Shown: piece by piece, positions 1 to 8,144 of the stretch
Position numbering within the stretch: the stretch's first letter is position 1
Layout: each line of letters opens with the position of its first letter
Program-made: the position numbers and the translations under genes
Source: Bacteroidetes bacterium RIFCSPLOWO2_12_FULL_37_12
GTDB lineage: Bacteria > Bacteroidota > Bacteroidia > 2-12-FULL-37-12
Assembly: GCA_001769655.1 (NCBI GenBank)
Contig: MEPC01000023.1
Coordinates: 178,050-242,049 of the forward strand
Length of the DNA stretch: 64,000 nucleotides
Reading direction: 5' to 3'
The notes under the pieces: generated by a model
Told to the model about the DNA's origin: nothing
What the model saw: the letters and a program-made list of their open reading frames with translations, nothing else
Databases searched by the model: none

Positions 1-305
1 ACATTGAAGGTAATACCGCTATCATGGAACATGAATTAGATGGTGGGAAGGAAATTATCGAATGTCCTATGCCTTTTGTGGCGGGTTGCCAGAAACCTAT
101 TTGTGAACCAAGAATTCCGAACATGAGGGGTATTATGACAGCCAAAAATAAACCCCTGCTTAAAAAGGAGCCGGTGAGTGTTGAAACGCTTACTCATGTG
201 ACAGAATTTCTATTACCAAAACCCAAAGAGTCATGCAGAATGATAATACCGGATGAAGCAGAAAAATTAATTGATATTTTACAAAATGAGGTTAAAGTGA
301 TTTAA
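1..305 (+). CDS. etfB: Electron transfer flavoprotein beta subunit, C-terminal part
   Basis: The 5' end lies outside the window; the frame is open from base 3. About 100 residues are visible. They contain the typical EtfB C-terminal run of EGG/ELDGG, a proline-rich stretch ending in EPR.PN, then IM.AK.KPL, where the chain wraps towards the alpha subunit. EtfB binds AMP and, with EtfA, carries electrons from acyl-CoA and other dehydrogenases to the quinone pool. etfA follows on the same strand after 173 bp, a gap filled by a palindromic repeat, so the usual close etfBA spacing is interrupted. The many internal ATGs are not starts. Confidence 0.88.
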   Translation, partial: IEGNTAIMEHELDGGKEIIECPMPFVAGCQKPICEPRIPNMRGIMTAKNKPLLKKEPVSVETLTHVTEFLLPKPKESCRMIIPDEAEKLIDILQNEVKVI

Positions 306-312
306 GTGGAAC

Positions 313-471
313 TTAGGATGAAATCAAAATAAAAAAAATATTAGCCACTGATTACACGGATTAAAAAAAGTATTAAGATTTTTTGTAACATTAATCCGTG
401 TAATCTGTGGCTAAATTGTATTTTTTCATTTTGACTGAACAGTTACGAATTTAGGATGAAATCAAAATAAA
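313..471. repeat. Palindromic dispersed repeat, copy 1, with flanking 21-bp direct repeats
   Basis: The core (341-449) has inverted arms, GCCACTGATTACACGGATTA and its near complement ending in CTGTGGC, then a T-rich stretch and a tail ACTGAACAGTTACGAA. The core is bracketed by a perfect 21-bp direct repeat at 313-333 and 451-471, beginning TTAGGATGAAATC. That resembles a target duplication around a small inserted element between etfB and etfA. Related copies lie at 6158-6267, 17172-17298 and 50632-50713. Confidence 0.8.
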
Positions 472-478
472 TAAAAAT

Positions 479-1447
479 ATGTCCATACTCGTTTATGCTG
501 AAAATACCGATGGATTTTTTAAGAAGTCCACGCTGGAGTCGCTTACGTACGCCGTAGATCTTTCTAAAAAAGGAAATGAAAGTGTCACAGCATTATGTAC
601 AGGAAATATATCCGCTGAAAATTTAAAGACACTTGGTGAATATGGTACCAGCAAAGTGCTTTATTGCAAAGATGAGCGATTGAATTCAAAACCGGTAGTG
701 CCGTTAGTCAATCTCTTGGAAAAAGCGGCTATAGAAGAAAAAAGTTCTGTGATAATTTTTTCGCATACTTCGACGGGCGCCGGTATTGCTCCACGGCTGG
801 CAGTAAAATTAAAAGCAGGGGTTGCAAGTAACGTAATTTCTTTACCTGACTCAGCAGAAGAATTTAGTGTAATAAGAGGTGTTTATTCCGGCAAAGGATT
901 CTCTCGATTAAAGTTAACAGGACCGGTTAAAATTCTTACGATAAAGGGTAATTCACATGAAGTTAAAAAATCACCGGTGGATTGTTCTATTGTAGATTTT
1001 AATCCTTCACTCGATAGCAATGATTTCTCGGTGAAAGTGAAAGAATTAGTAAAAACAAGTGGAAAAGTGTCACTGAAAGAAGCGGATGTAGTTGTCTCCG
1101 GCGGAAGAGGAATGAAAGGACCCGAAAATTGGCAAATTATTGAAGAATTAGCGGGATTACTAAAAGCGGCAACATCCTGTTCGAAGCCGGTCGCGGATAT
1201 GGGATGGAGACCTCACTCCGAGCACGTCGGGCAAACGGGTATTACGGTAGGTCCAAATTTATACATTGCTATAGGTATTTCCGGCGCCATTCAGCATCTT
1301 GCGGGCGTAAATTCTTCAAAAACGATAGTGGTAATAAACAAAGACCCGGAAGCGCCTTTCTTTAAAGCGGCTGACTTTGGAATTGTGGGAGATGCTTTTG
1401 AGGTTGTACCGCGATTGATTAAAGCGTTGAAGGAAAGGAAGAATTAG
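479..1447 (+). CDS. etfA: Electron transfer flavoprotein alpha subunit
   Basis: A 322-residue protein of normal EtfA length. The N-terminal domain begins SILVYAE, as in the family. The C-terminal FAD-binding domain (from about residue 200) carries VVSGGRGMKGPENW, the SKPVADMGWRPHSEHVGQTG stretch, YIAIGISGAIQHLAG and the closing INKDPEAPFF..ADFGIVGDAFEVVP. All the usual FAD contacts are visible. It forms the ETF heterodimer with the EtfB encoded upstream and passes electrons from fatty-acid and amino-acid oxidation to ETF dehydrogenase. The ATG lies 7 bp after the right arm of a 21-bp direct repeat. Confidence 0.96.
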   Translation: MSILVYAENTDGFFKKSTLESLTYAVDLSKKGNESVTALCTGNISAENLKTLGEYGTSKVLYCKDERLNSKPVVPLVNLLEKAAIEEKSSVIIFSHTSTGAGIAPRLAVKLKAGVASNVISLPDSAEEFSVIRGVYSGKGFSRLKLTGPVKILTIKGNSHEVKKSPVDCSIVDFNPSLDSNDFSVKVKELVKTSGKVSLKEADVVVSGGRGMKGPENWQIIEELAGLLKAATSCSKPVADMGWRPHSEHVGQTGITVGPNLYIAIGISGAIQHLAGVNSSKTIVVINKDPEAPFFKAADFGIVGDAFEVVPRLIKALKERKN

Positions 1448-1500
1448 GAAAGGATAAAGAAAAATGAAAAATAGAAAAAAGAAAATAGAAAAAAGAGAAT

Positions 1501-1551
1501 AACCTTCAAGGTTTTGCATGTATTTGAGGCGCCGGCTAACCTTGAAGGTTT
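1501..1551. repeat. Inverted repeat with CCTTCAAGG/CCTTGAAGG arms, copy 1
   Basis: The arms AACCTTCAAGGTT and AACCTTGAAGGTT flank a centre containing ATTTGAGGCG. A second copy in opposite orientation lies at 56537-56590 and shares both the arms and the ATTTGAGGCG core, so this is a dispersed family and not a chance hairpin. Confidence 0.7.
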
Positions 1552-1554
1552 GGA

Positions 1555-1585
1555 TTTGCGAAAATAGAAATTATTATTATATTTG
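1555..1585 (+). promoter_or_regulatory. Bacteroidota-type promoter for the DUF151 gene
   Basis: TTTG at 1555-1558, a 19-bp spacer and TATATTTG at 1578-1585 match TTTG-N19-TAnnTTTG. The ATG at 1601 lies 15 bp further on. Confidence 0.7.
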
Positions 1586-1600
1586 AAATAGAAACAATTT

Positions 1601-2218
1601 ATGGTCAAAAAAATACAGCTTGATATTCTCGGATTATCCTACAGTCAATCAAAGACGGGGTCTTATGCTCTCGTTTTAGGGGAAGTAAACAGTAAGCGCC
1701 GCCTTCCGATTATTATAGGAGCTTTCGAGGCACAGGCAATAGCCATAGAAATAGAAAAAATCACTCCGAACCGCCCTATGACTCATGATCTTTTTAAAAC
1801 GTTTGCCAAGACCTTTAAAATAAATGTGCATGAAGTTATCATTACCGAATTGAAAGAAGGTGTTTTTTATGCAAAAATTGTTTGCTCTGATGGAAAAACT
1901 ATTTATGAAATTGACTCACGCCCCTCTGATGCTATTGCTATAGCGGTTCGGTTTAATGCTCCCATATACACTTACGAAGACGTGTTGGCTGAAGCCGGTA
2001 TTGTGCTTACCGATTATCCGGAAGAGACAAAACAAGAGGAAGCGTCTGTTAAACCTAAAAAAATAACAGAACAAAAAGGAAGCATTGAACAAACCGGAAA
2101 TCCGTTAGCCGCATTTTCTCTGGATGAAATAAAGCAGATGCTTAAAGTGGCATTAGATGAAGAAAACTATGAAAAAGCGGCGGAATTGAGGGATGAGTTG
2201 AAGAAGAGGGGGAAGTGA
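1601..2218 (+). CDS. Bifunctional nuclease family protein (DUF151) with C-terminal UVR motif
   Basis: 205 residues. Residues 1-140 are a DUF151 domain: ILGLSYSQSKTGSYALVLGE, RRLPIIIGAFEAQAIAIE, then DSRPSDAIAIAVRFNAPIY. A charged linker of about 30 residues follows. The last 35 residues are a UvrB/UvrC-type helical hairpin (EENYEKAAELRDELKKRGK). DUF151 proteins are described as nucleases active on both RNA and DNA; the UVR hairpin is a protein-interaction element shared with UvrB, UvrC and Clp adaptors. The fusion recurs in Bacteroidota. A consensus promoter lies just upstream, so the gene is probably transcribed on its own. Confidence 0.9.
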   Translation: MVKKIQLDILGLSYSQSKTGSYALVLGEVNSKRRLPIIIGAFEAQAIAIEIEKITPNRPMTHDLFKTFAKTFKINVHEVIITELKEGVFYAKIVCSDGKTIYEIDSRPSDAIAIAVRFNAPIYTYEDVLAEAGIVLTDYPEETKQEEASVKPKKITEQKGSIEQTGNPLAAFSLDEIKQMLKVALDEENYEKAAELRDELKKRGK

Positions 2219-2228
2219 GATGGAATAG

Positions 2229-2270
2229 TTATACAGTGGTAATACCGTGGTACTACAATCGTATTACAAT
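2229..2270. repeat. GTAATACnGTGG-type tandem/inverted repeat, copy 1
   Basis: Reiterated words such as ATACAGTGGTAATACCGTGG are followed by the partly complementary CAATCGTATTACAAT. The same words occur at 8115-8142 and 26468-26540. It lies between the DUF151 gene and the nucleoside transporter. Confidence 0.65.
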
Positions 2271-2294
2271 AATTTTATAATAACCCCCAAAAAA

Positions 2295-3644
2295 ATGTTT
2301 AACACCCTCAACGGACTTTTCGGAATACTTTTGATATTTGCTATTGCTTACGCAGTGTCAAATAACAAAAAAAAAATACCATGGAAAATGGTGCTTTACG
2401 GATTGCTGATTCAATTTTTCTTTGCGGTTTTTGTCTTGAAAGGCCATCAACTTGGCGCCTATTGGTCACCACTTGCATGGCCTTTGAAATTTTTTGAATT
2501 GTGCAGTAAAGCATTTGTAGTAATATTAGGATTTACAACCGATGGAGCGAGATTCATTTTCGGTGACTTAGCATTGAGTCCGGGAAGTCCTAAATCTATC
2601 GGTTTCTTTTTCGCCTTTCAGGTTTTGCCAACCATCATTTTCTTTTCTGCTTTAATGTCTGTTTTGTATTTTCTTGGAATCATGCAGAAAATAGTTCAGG
2701 GCATGGCTTGGGTAATGTTGAGAATTTTAGGAACCAGCGGAGCGGAAAGTTTATCCTGCACTGCCAATATTTTTCTCGGACAAACCGAGGCGCCCTTGAT
2801 GGTAAGACCTTTCCTTGCAAAAATGACTATGTCTGAATTACTGGCAGTGATGATAGGAGGAATGGCTACAGTTGCAGGTGGAGTCATGGCGGCATACATA
2901 CAGATGCTCGGAAATTCGTATGCACTTACTCATGGGATAAGTATCATGGAAGGGCAAATCAAATTTGCCGAGCAATTAATGGGTGCAAGCATCATGGCGG
3001 CGCCGGCGGCATTGGTTCTCTCTAAAGTGATATGGCCCGAAATGGGAGAACCGGTAACGAAGGGGTCAGTGAAAATTGAAATACCAAAAACGTCAACTAA
3101 CGTCATAGAAGCGGCCGCAGAAGGCGCCGGCAACGGACTTCAGCTTGCCATGAACGTGGGAGCCATGCTGTTGGCATTTATCGCTTTAATCGCACTTACC
3201 AACTGGGGGCTGGAAAAAATCGGGTCTTTGATTGGGATGAATGATTTCTTAATGAACAAATATGGTTCACCATTACGTTTGGAATTAATGATGGGATTGG
3301 TGTTGCAATATTTAGCAGTAGGAATAGGAGTTCCATGGGAAGATGCAAGAACATTCGGAAGTTTGTTAGGAACTAAAGTTGTGCTGAATGAATTTGTGGC
3401 ATATCTGAATCTTTCTGATTTAATAAATCAGGGAAAAATTATTAACGAAAAAACGATCACCATGATTACATTTGCCTTATGTGGATTTGCAAATTTTTCA
3501 TCTATTGCCATTCAAATCGGAGGGTTAAGTCCTATGGCGCCTGAACGTAGGAGCGATCTGGCGGTGTTGGGGTTGCGGGCAGTGTTGGGCGGATTGCTGG
3601 CTACACTGTTGACGGCTACAATAGCGGGAATTTTGCTTGGGTGA
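2295..3644 (+). CDS. Concentrative nucleoside transporter (CNT/NupC family)
   Basis: 449 residues from the ATG at 2295. An upstream in-frame start at 2247 would place translation inside a dispersed repeat and prefix a non-family sequence, so it is not used. Many hydrophobic helices are visible. The CNT signature GGMATVAGGVMAAYI lies in the centre and the conserved CGFANFSSIAIQIGGLSPMAPERR near the C-terminus. CNT proteins import nucleosides with Na+ or H+ across the inner membrane. The following gene is convergent. Family assignment is firm; substrate preference cannot be read from the sequence. Confidence 0.93.
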   Translation: MFNTLNGLFGILLIFAIAYAVSNNKKKIPWKMVLYGLLIQFFFAVFVLKGHQLGAYWSPLAWPLKFFELCSKAFVVILGFTTDGARFIFGDLALSPGSPKSIGFFFAFQVLPTIIFFSALMSVLYFLGIMQKIVQGMAWVMLRILGTSGAESLSCTANIFLGQTEAPLMVRPFLAKMTMSELLAVMIGGMATVAGGVMAAYIQMLGNSYALTHGISIMEGQIKFAEQLMGASIMAAPAALVLSKVIWPEMGEPVTKGSVKIEIPKTSTNVIEAAAEGAGNGLQLAMNVGAMLLAFIALIALTNWGLEKIGSLIGMNDFLMNKYGSPLRLELMMGLVLQYLAVGIGVPWEDARTFGSLLGTKVVLNEFVAYLNLSDLINQGKIINEKTITMITFALCGFANFSSIAIQIGGLSPMAPERRSDLAVLGLRAVLGGLLATLLTATIAGILLG

Positions 3645-3692
3645 TTTTCAGGGGTACTAAGGCACTTCTAAAAATTCAACCAAATGTCTCCC

Positions 3693-5372
3693 TTAAATCA
3701 ATCTCCTTCTCATCAATTTTTCCAACAAGTTATGTAGTGGAAAAATTACAGATGCCACTAGTGCATTTATAAGTAATTTGTACAAAGGTTCTCCACCTGT
3801 CAGCGATTCTATAAAAGGGTCCATCCAGACAAGAATAAATTCAAACAACAGCAGAAAAACAAAAAAGATCAGCCCTTCAGCTACCCGTAGAGGGATGTGT
3901 AATTTTCCGGAAAATAAAATTCCTGCAAATATGAACACCAGAAAAATCAGAATACCTGAATATTGCAAAGTATTCCTCCTGCTGACTTCCGCTATTTTCT
4001 GTCTTCTACTGGTTTCATCCTGCTGAATTCGTTTCACCTCTGCCAGTTCATATTCGTGTTTAGCTTGTAATTTTCCGATTTCTTTACTTTTTTCTTCGCT
4101 GAAAAGCGAGTCCCTTGTTTGTGAATATAATTTAAAATAAAGATAGGCATCTTTGTAATTGCTGATTTCTTTTTCTAAATCGGACAATCCGCTGTAATCG
4201 TCACGTAAAAATTCCATGCTTCCGGTTTCAATGGCAAGTTCACGACCTTTCTGAAGAAAGTTCCTAGCTTCGGAATATTTTACCTGTCTGGTTTTAGCAT
4301 CCGGCAGATTCCTGATTTGTGAGGCAAGAATACTTCCGATATTACTGTATGTATTAGCTATACCTGTTTTGTCTCCTATCTCTTGTCGGATTTCCAATGC
4401 GTGATGATAATTTTTCAAAGCTTCTGAGTGGTTTTTCAGGTCTCTGTAAATGAGACCAATATTATTATATGTATTGGCGGTACCTTTTTTTTCACCCATT
4501 TCTTCACTTATCTTTAAAGATAATCCGTAATTTTTCAACGCTTCTGTATAGTTGCTTTTGTTCCAATAAATAAGTCCGATGTTATTCAGGGTATTTGAAT
4601 ATAAATTTCCGTTTTTCTGACCTGTTTCTTCGTATAATTTTAATGTGATGAGATAATTTTTCAGCGCATCATCAATATTTCCCTGACTCCAGTAAATGCC
4701 GCCAATATTATTGTGTGAGGATGCGATACCTTGCCGGTCGTTTAGTTCTTCAAAGTTCTTTAGTGCCATAAAATAATACTTTAATGCTTCTGGGTAATTT
4801 CCCTGACTCCAGTAAATAATTCCAATATTACCATACGTGTTGGAAGTATTTTTTTTATCCTTCAGTTCTGTAAAGAATTTGAGAGCGGTTTTATAATTTT
4901 TAAGTGCCACCGGAAAGTTCCCCAAATCTTTATTAATGTTTCCGATATTGTTATAGGAGGTAGCAATACCTGCTTTGTCTCCGATTAATTGACGAATGTT
5001 TAATGCTTTCTTACTATGAACGAGCGCTTTCCCATAATCACCTTTATTGTAGAATAAACTGGCATTGGTATGGTGTAGATTTGCTTCTCCCTTTTTGAAA
5101 TTTATTTTTTTTGTGAGTGAGAATCCCTTTTCAATATAATTCCCGGCTTCTCCGGATTGTACGATTCGAAAATGCCAGGCGATTGCATTGAGGTGGTTTA
5201 CTTTGTTGGTATCCTCTTTATCGGATTTGAGAAGGGAGAGGAGGGAATCGATTTTTTGGAGTTGGCAATAGGCGGTAGGGAGGGGGAAGTTGGTAAAAAC
5301 GAGAAAAAAATAAAATGTTGAAATGGAAAAAACTTTTTTAGAAAGTTGTGGTTTATACGTATAGTTGAGCAT
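3693..5372 (-). CDS. Tetratricopeptide-repeat protein with C-terminal membrane helices
   Basis: 559 residues. A signal peptide (about 1-36, ending TAYCQ) is followed by at least seven TPRs of about 40 residues, with repeated words such as ALKNY, NNIGxIYW and GIANTYNNIG. A charged coiled stretch (about 425-465) follows, then two or three hydrophobic helices and a basic tail LMRRRLI. This is the sensory front half of Bacteroidota TPR histidine kinases or LytTR regulators, but no kinase, HATPase or DNA-binding domain follows. It is probably a periplasmic scaffold tethered to the inner membrane. A consensus promoter ends only 5 bp before the ATG, so the mRNA may be leaderless. Confidence 0.8.
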   Translation of the reverse strand: MLNYTYKPQLSKKVFSISTFYFFLVFTNFPLPTAYCQLQKIDSLLSLLKSDKEDTNKVNHLNAIAWHFRIVQSGEAGNYIEKGFSLTKKINFKKGEANLHHTNASLFYNKGDYGKALVHSKKALNIRQLIGDKAGIATSYNNIGNINKDLGNFPVALKNYKTALKFFTELKDKKNTSNTYGNIGIIYWSQGNYPEALKYYFMALKNFEELNDRQGIASSHNNIGGIYWSQGNIDDALKNYLITLKLYEETGQKNGNLYSNTLNNIGLIYWNKSNYTEALKNYGLSLKISEEMGEKKGTANTYNNIGLIYRDLKNHSEALKNYHHALEIRQEIGDKTGIANTYSNIGSILASQIRNLPDAKTRQVKYSEARNFLQKGRELAIETGSMEFLRDDYSGLSDLEKEISNYKDAYLYFKLYSQTRDSLFSEEKSKEIGKLQAKHEYELAEVKRIQQDETSRRQKIAEVSRRNTLQYSGILIFLVFIFAGILFSGKLHIPLRVAEGLIFFVFLLLFEFILVWMDPFIESLTGGEPLYKLLINALVASVIFPLHNLLEKLMRRRLI

Positions 5373-5377
5373 AATTA

Positions 5378-5407
5378 CAAAAATACGAATTATATATAAA
5401 CTTCAAA
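5378..5407 (-). promoter_or_regulatory. Promoter for the TPR protein
   Basis: On the minus strand: TTTG (5404-5407), an 18-bp spacer and TATTTTTG (5378-5385). The start codon (5370-5372) is 5 bp downstream, so the predicted transcription start nearly coincides with the ATG. Confidence 0.55.
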
Positions 5408-5422
5408 TTTGCACCCTACGTC

Positions 5423-6037
5423 CTAAATATATTTACCCTCGAGAACTCCCAACATCTTCCCGACAAAACCAACCGCCTTGTCCGGCACCTCTTCGTATTC
5501 CTCCAGTTTAATTTTTATTGATAATTTTAAGAACCCTGCCTTTTCAATCTGCTTAAAAACAAATTCCGGATTTAATGACTCCAATAATTTGTAATTATTC
5601 TCACCAAAATGATGCTCCCACGGACTTTCATTCACACAGAAATAAATACCTGTGCCACTCAACATGGAATAGTTTTTTTTAAAACAGATTTGAAATTTTT
5701 TCATCCACTCTCCGCTCATCAGGAAAGTGCAGGAAAAACATTCACCCCACCAGAACATAGTCCGGAATGCAAAAATATCTTTTTGTGTGAAAAAAGCCGG
5801 ATAATCGAGCATAAACCACGGAAGCATGTTGTAATTTTCACCTTTTGATATTTTACCTTTTTTACGATGACATTCTTCCGGAAAAGGAAAACCGGAGGAT
5901 GAAATATATTCACTTATCTTACGTTGTGTCACTTCCAACAATGCGATTAATTTTTCGTTTACGGCACGTTTAGTATAGAAAAAGTCCTTATCAGAAAGTA
6001 CCTCAAATTCGTGTTTGCTAAAATAGTTTTTTTCCAT
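5423..6037 (-). CDS. Protein of unknown function
   Basis: 204 residues, no signal peptide or membrane helix, so probably cytoplasmic. I do not recognise a family. It is rich in aromatic residues (MLPWFMLDYPAFF, FRTMFWWGECFSCTFL, NESPWEHHF) and has charged N-terminal and C-terminal portions. A CFSC pair sits near the centre. It starts at an ATG 50 bp downstream of the TPR gene's divergently unrelated neighbour repeat region and runs in the same direction as the TPR gene, 50 bp ahead of it, with that gene's own promoter in the gap. The open frame, Bacteroidota-like codon use and lack of overlap with another gene support it as real. Confidence 0.7.
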   Translation of the reverse strand: MEKNYFSKHEFEVLSDKDFFYTKRAVNEKLIALLEVTQRKISEYISSSGFPFPEECHRKKGKISKGENYNMLPWFMLDYPAFFTQKDIFAFRTMFWWGECFSCTFLMSGEWMKKFQICFKKNYSMLSGTGIYFCVNESPWEHHFGENNYKLLESLNPEFVFKQIEKAGFLKLSIKIKLEEYEEVPDKAVGFVGKMLGVLEGKYI

Positions 6038-6157
6038 TTAGAAAAATGTGTTATAGTTTACAAATATGAGTAGAAAATGCTGAATTTGTAAATTTCCAGA
6101 AAATTTGTTACTTTTCAGTACCCACTCAATAAACCATAAATAGAATAATAAAAAATT

Positions 6158-6267
6158 TTAGCCACTGATTACACTGATTAAAAATGGGTTTAAGTTTTTT
6201 TTTAACATAAATCCGTGTAATCTGTGGCTAAATTTTATTTTTTCATCTTTGACTGAATAGTTACGAA
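6158..6267. repeat. Palindromic dispersed repeat, copy 2
   Basis: Starts TTAGCCACTGATTACACTGA and ends with the inverted arm, a T-rich stretch and ACTGAATAGTTACGAA. It matches copy 1 (341-449) nearly end to end. It lies directly upstream of the LptF/G permease promoter. Confidence 0.8.
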
Positions 6268-6287
6268 AATTTGTAATTTCTAATTAG

Positions 6288-6295
6288 TACTTTTG
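6288..6295 (+). promoter_or_regulatory. -7 element for the LptF/G permease
   Basis: TACTTTTG matches TAnnTTTG. It contains the TTG that would otherwise be the most upstream start of the downstream frame, so translation must begin later, at the ATG at 6317. No good -33 TTTG is seen at the usual spacing. Confidence 0.45.
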
Positions 6296-6316
6296 TCTGC
6301 TATCAATCAATTTTCA

Positions 6317-7735
6317 ATGCTGAAACGCGTCTATATTTTAATTCTCAAATCCTTCCTCTGGCCCTTTATTTCCACCTTTGCCGTAGCTGTTTTTATTCTG
6401 CTTATGATTCCCTTAATAAAATACGCAGATGACATTTTTGGCAAAGGGTTGGATTATTGGGTGATGGCTCGTTTAATTTTTTATTTCTGCATTCAAACAA
6501 CCGCCGGCGCCATTCCCCTTGCCATATTGCTGGCAAACCTGATGACCTTCGGCAATTTAGGAGAAAAAAATGAGCTTACCGCCTTGAAATCGGTGGGTGT
6601 TTCATTTCAGAAACTGTTGATTCCGGTTTTTATCATTTCTATTTTCCTCACCTGGGTCACTTTTCAGGTAAATAATAAAATTATTCCGTATTGTAATCTT
6701 AAATTGTACAGTTTACTGTATGATGTAAAGCAAATGAAACCGGCTATGGAAATCAAATCAGGAGTATTTTATAACGCCATTGATGGTTATAGCATCCGGG
6801 TAATCAAAAAGAAACCATCGGATGATAAAATCAAACAGATTATGATTTATAATCACAGTGATTTCAGGGGAAATAATGATGTAATACTTGCCGATTCAGG
6901 AGTGATGTACAAACTACCGGAATATCAATATCTGAAAGTAGTTTTATTCAACGGAGTGGTTTATTCTGAATTGCCCAAAAAAGGTGGTAGAAGCAGTATG
7001 GAAAAACCCAATGAGTTTGTGCGAACCTGGTTTGAAAAATGTGAGTTGATGTTTGATTTATCTTCCTTTAATCTCCAACGAACCAAGGAGGAATTATTTG
7101 CCGGTAATAAAAGCATGTTGAATGTGGCACAACTAAGCGATACACTTGGTAAAATGTCAGCGAATCTATTAAATCAACGGAATAATTATCCCGGGCAAAT
7201 AAAAGTATATTACCGTTTTCTGCCTGGGGATACTTCGACCCATTTACCAAAAACGGATAGTAATTTTTCTTACAAAGGTTCGCTCTTTGGATTATTCAGT
7301 CCCGATGAACAAAGGCAAATTATTAAAAATGCATTAGCGCAGGTAAGAAGCGCTCAATCGTTTACTTCAGTGTATGGCAAAATCATAAGTCAACAGGAGA
7401 AGGACTTCCGGAAAATAGGAATAGAATATCATTTTAAATACACTATGTCTGTAGCGTGCATATTAATGTTTTTGATAGGAGCGCCGCTGGGAGCCATTGT
7501 TAAAAAAGGCGGTTTTGGTGTTCCTGTAATTATTTCCATGTTTTTTTACATTTTATACTATGTATTATCCATCATGGGCAAAAAGTGGGCGCAGGAAGCC
7601 ATTTATACAGTGCCTTCGGGCATGTGGTTCGGTTCGATTTTACTATTACCTATAGGGTTGTATTTTTTGTATGTTGCTATGAATGACAGACCGTTGGTTA
7701 ATTGGACGTTTTTAAAGAAATTATTTAAAGGTTGA
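6317..7735 (+). CDS. LptF/LptG-family (YjgP/YjgQ) permease
   Basis: 472 residues from the ATG at 6317. The N-terminal helix starts MLKRVYILILKSF, as in the family, followed by helices around residues 15-40, 55-80 and 95-120. A long periplasmic beta-jellyroll region follows (about 125-365), then three C-terminal helices with the conserved IGAPLGAIVKKGGFG. These proteins form the inner-membrane part of the LptB2FG transporter that extracts lipopolysaccharide from the inner membrane. The sequence does not show whether this is LptF or LptG. The next gene, rpsO, has its own promoter. Confidence 0.9.
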   Translation: MLKRVYILILKSFLWPFISTFAVAVFILLMIPLIKYADDIFGKGLDYWVMARLIFYFCIQTTAGAIPLAILLANLMTFGNLGEKNELTALKSVGVSFQKLLIPVFIISIFLTWVTFQVNNKIIPYCNLKLYSLLYDVKQMKPAMEIKSGVFYNAIDGYSIRVIKKKPSDDKIKQIMIYNHSDFRGNNDVILADSGVMYKLPEYQYLKVVLFNGVVYSELPKKGGRSSMEKPNEFVRTWFEKCELMFDLSSFNLQRTKEELFAGNKSMLNVAQLSDTLGKMSANLLNQRNNYPGQIKVYYRFLPGDTSTHLPKTDSNFSYKGSLFGLFSPDEQRQIIKNALAQVRSAQSFTSVYGKIISQQEKDFRKIGIEYHFKYTMSVACILMFLIGAPLGAIVKKGGFGVPVIISMFFYILYYVLSIMGKKWAQEAIYTVPSGMWFGSILLLPIGLYFLYVAMNDRPLVNWTFLKKLFKG

Positions 7736-7745
7736 AAATTGAAGC

Positions 7746-7776
7746 TTTGTTCTTTAAATTTTATTCCATACCTTTG
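7746..7776 (+). promoter_or_regulatory. Consensus promoter for rpsO
   Basis: TTTG (7746-7749), a 19-bp spacer and TACCTTTG (7769-7776): a full match to TTTG-N19-TAnnTTTG. The rpsO ATG follows at 7796. Confidence 0.8.
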
Positions 7777-7795
7777 CACCTCATTTTATAAAATC

Positions 7796-8071
7796 ATGGA
7801 ACTATCAAAAGAATTAAAACAAGGTTTATTTGAGAAATTCAGCCCTGCAAAAAGCGCAAAAGATACGGGCTCTTCTGAGTCACAGGTAGCTATTTTTACC
7901 GAAAGAATCAATCATCTTACCGGTCATCAAAAAACCCATCCAAAGGATAATTCCTCCCAAAAGGGTCTATTAAATTTGGTGAGCAAACGGAAAAAAATCC
8001 TCCAGCATCTTCACGATACAAAAATTGATAGATACAGAAAGATTATTGCGGAGTTGGAAATCAGGAAATAA
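7796..8071 (+). CDS. rpsO: 30S ribosomal protein S15
   Basis: 91 residues, the normal S15 length. It shows the family core DTGSSESQVAIFTERINHLT, HPKDNSSQKGLLNLVSKRKK and LHDTKIDRYRKII. S15 binds the 16S rRNA three-way junction early in assembly of the small-subunit platform. The ATG at 7796 is chosen because an upstream TTG (7739) lies ahead of the promoter. A GC-rich hairpin (8089-8108) follows the gene. Confidence 0.97.
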   Translation: MELSKELKQGLFEKFSPAKSAKDTGSSESQVAIFTERINHLTGHQKTHPKDNSSQKGLLNLVSKRKKILQHLHDTKIDRYRKIIAELEIRK

Positions 8072-8088
8072 TCTATCTCAATTTGTAA

Positions 8089-8108
8089 CGGCACGGTGCT
8101 CCGTGCCG
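8089..8108. repeat. GC-rich palindrome CGGCACGG..CCGTGCCG
   Basis: A perfect inverted repeat 18 bp after rpsO, with no T-run after it. It resembles the GACACGG..CCGTGTC palindromes at 25026 and 52991 and may belong to the same family. It could also act as a weak terminator between the convergent rpsO and MoxR genes. Confidence 0.55.
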
Positions 8109-8114
8109 CATCAG

Positions 8115-8142
8115 TTGTAATACAGTGGTAATACGGTTGTAA
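8115..8142. repeat. GTAATACnGTGG-type repeat, copy 2
   Basis: TTGTAATACAGTGGTAATAC followed by GGTTGTAA. Same words as at 2229-2270 and 26468-26540. It lies between the convergent rpsO and MoxR genes. Confidence 0.6.
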
Positions 8143-8144
8143 GT

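Noticed and set aside
2247..2294. Longer N-terminus for the nucleoside transporter
   Set aside because: The extra 16 codons come from a dispersed repeat and have no counterpart in the family.
3778..4026. Plus-strand frame with an apparent start
   Set aside because: It is antisense to the C-terminus of the TPR protein, with no family resemblance.
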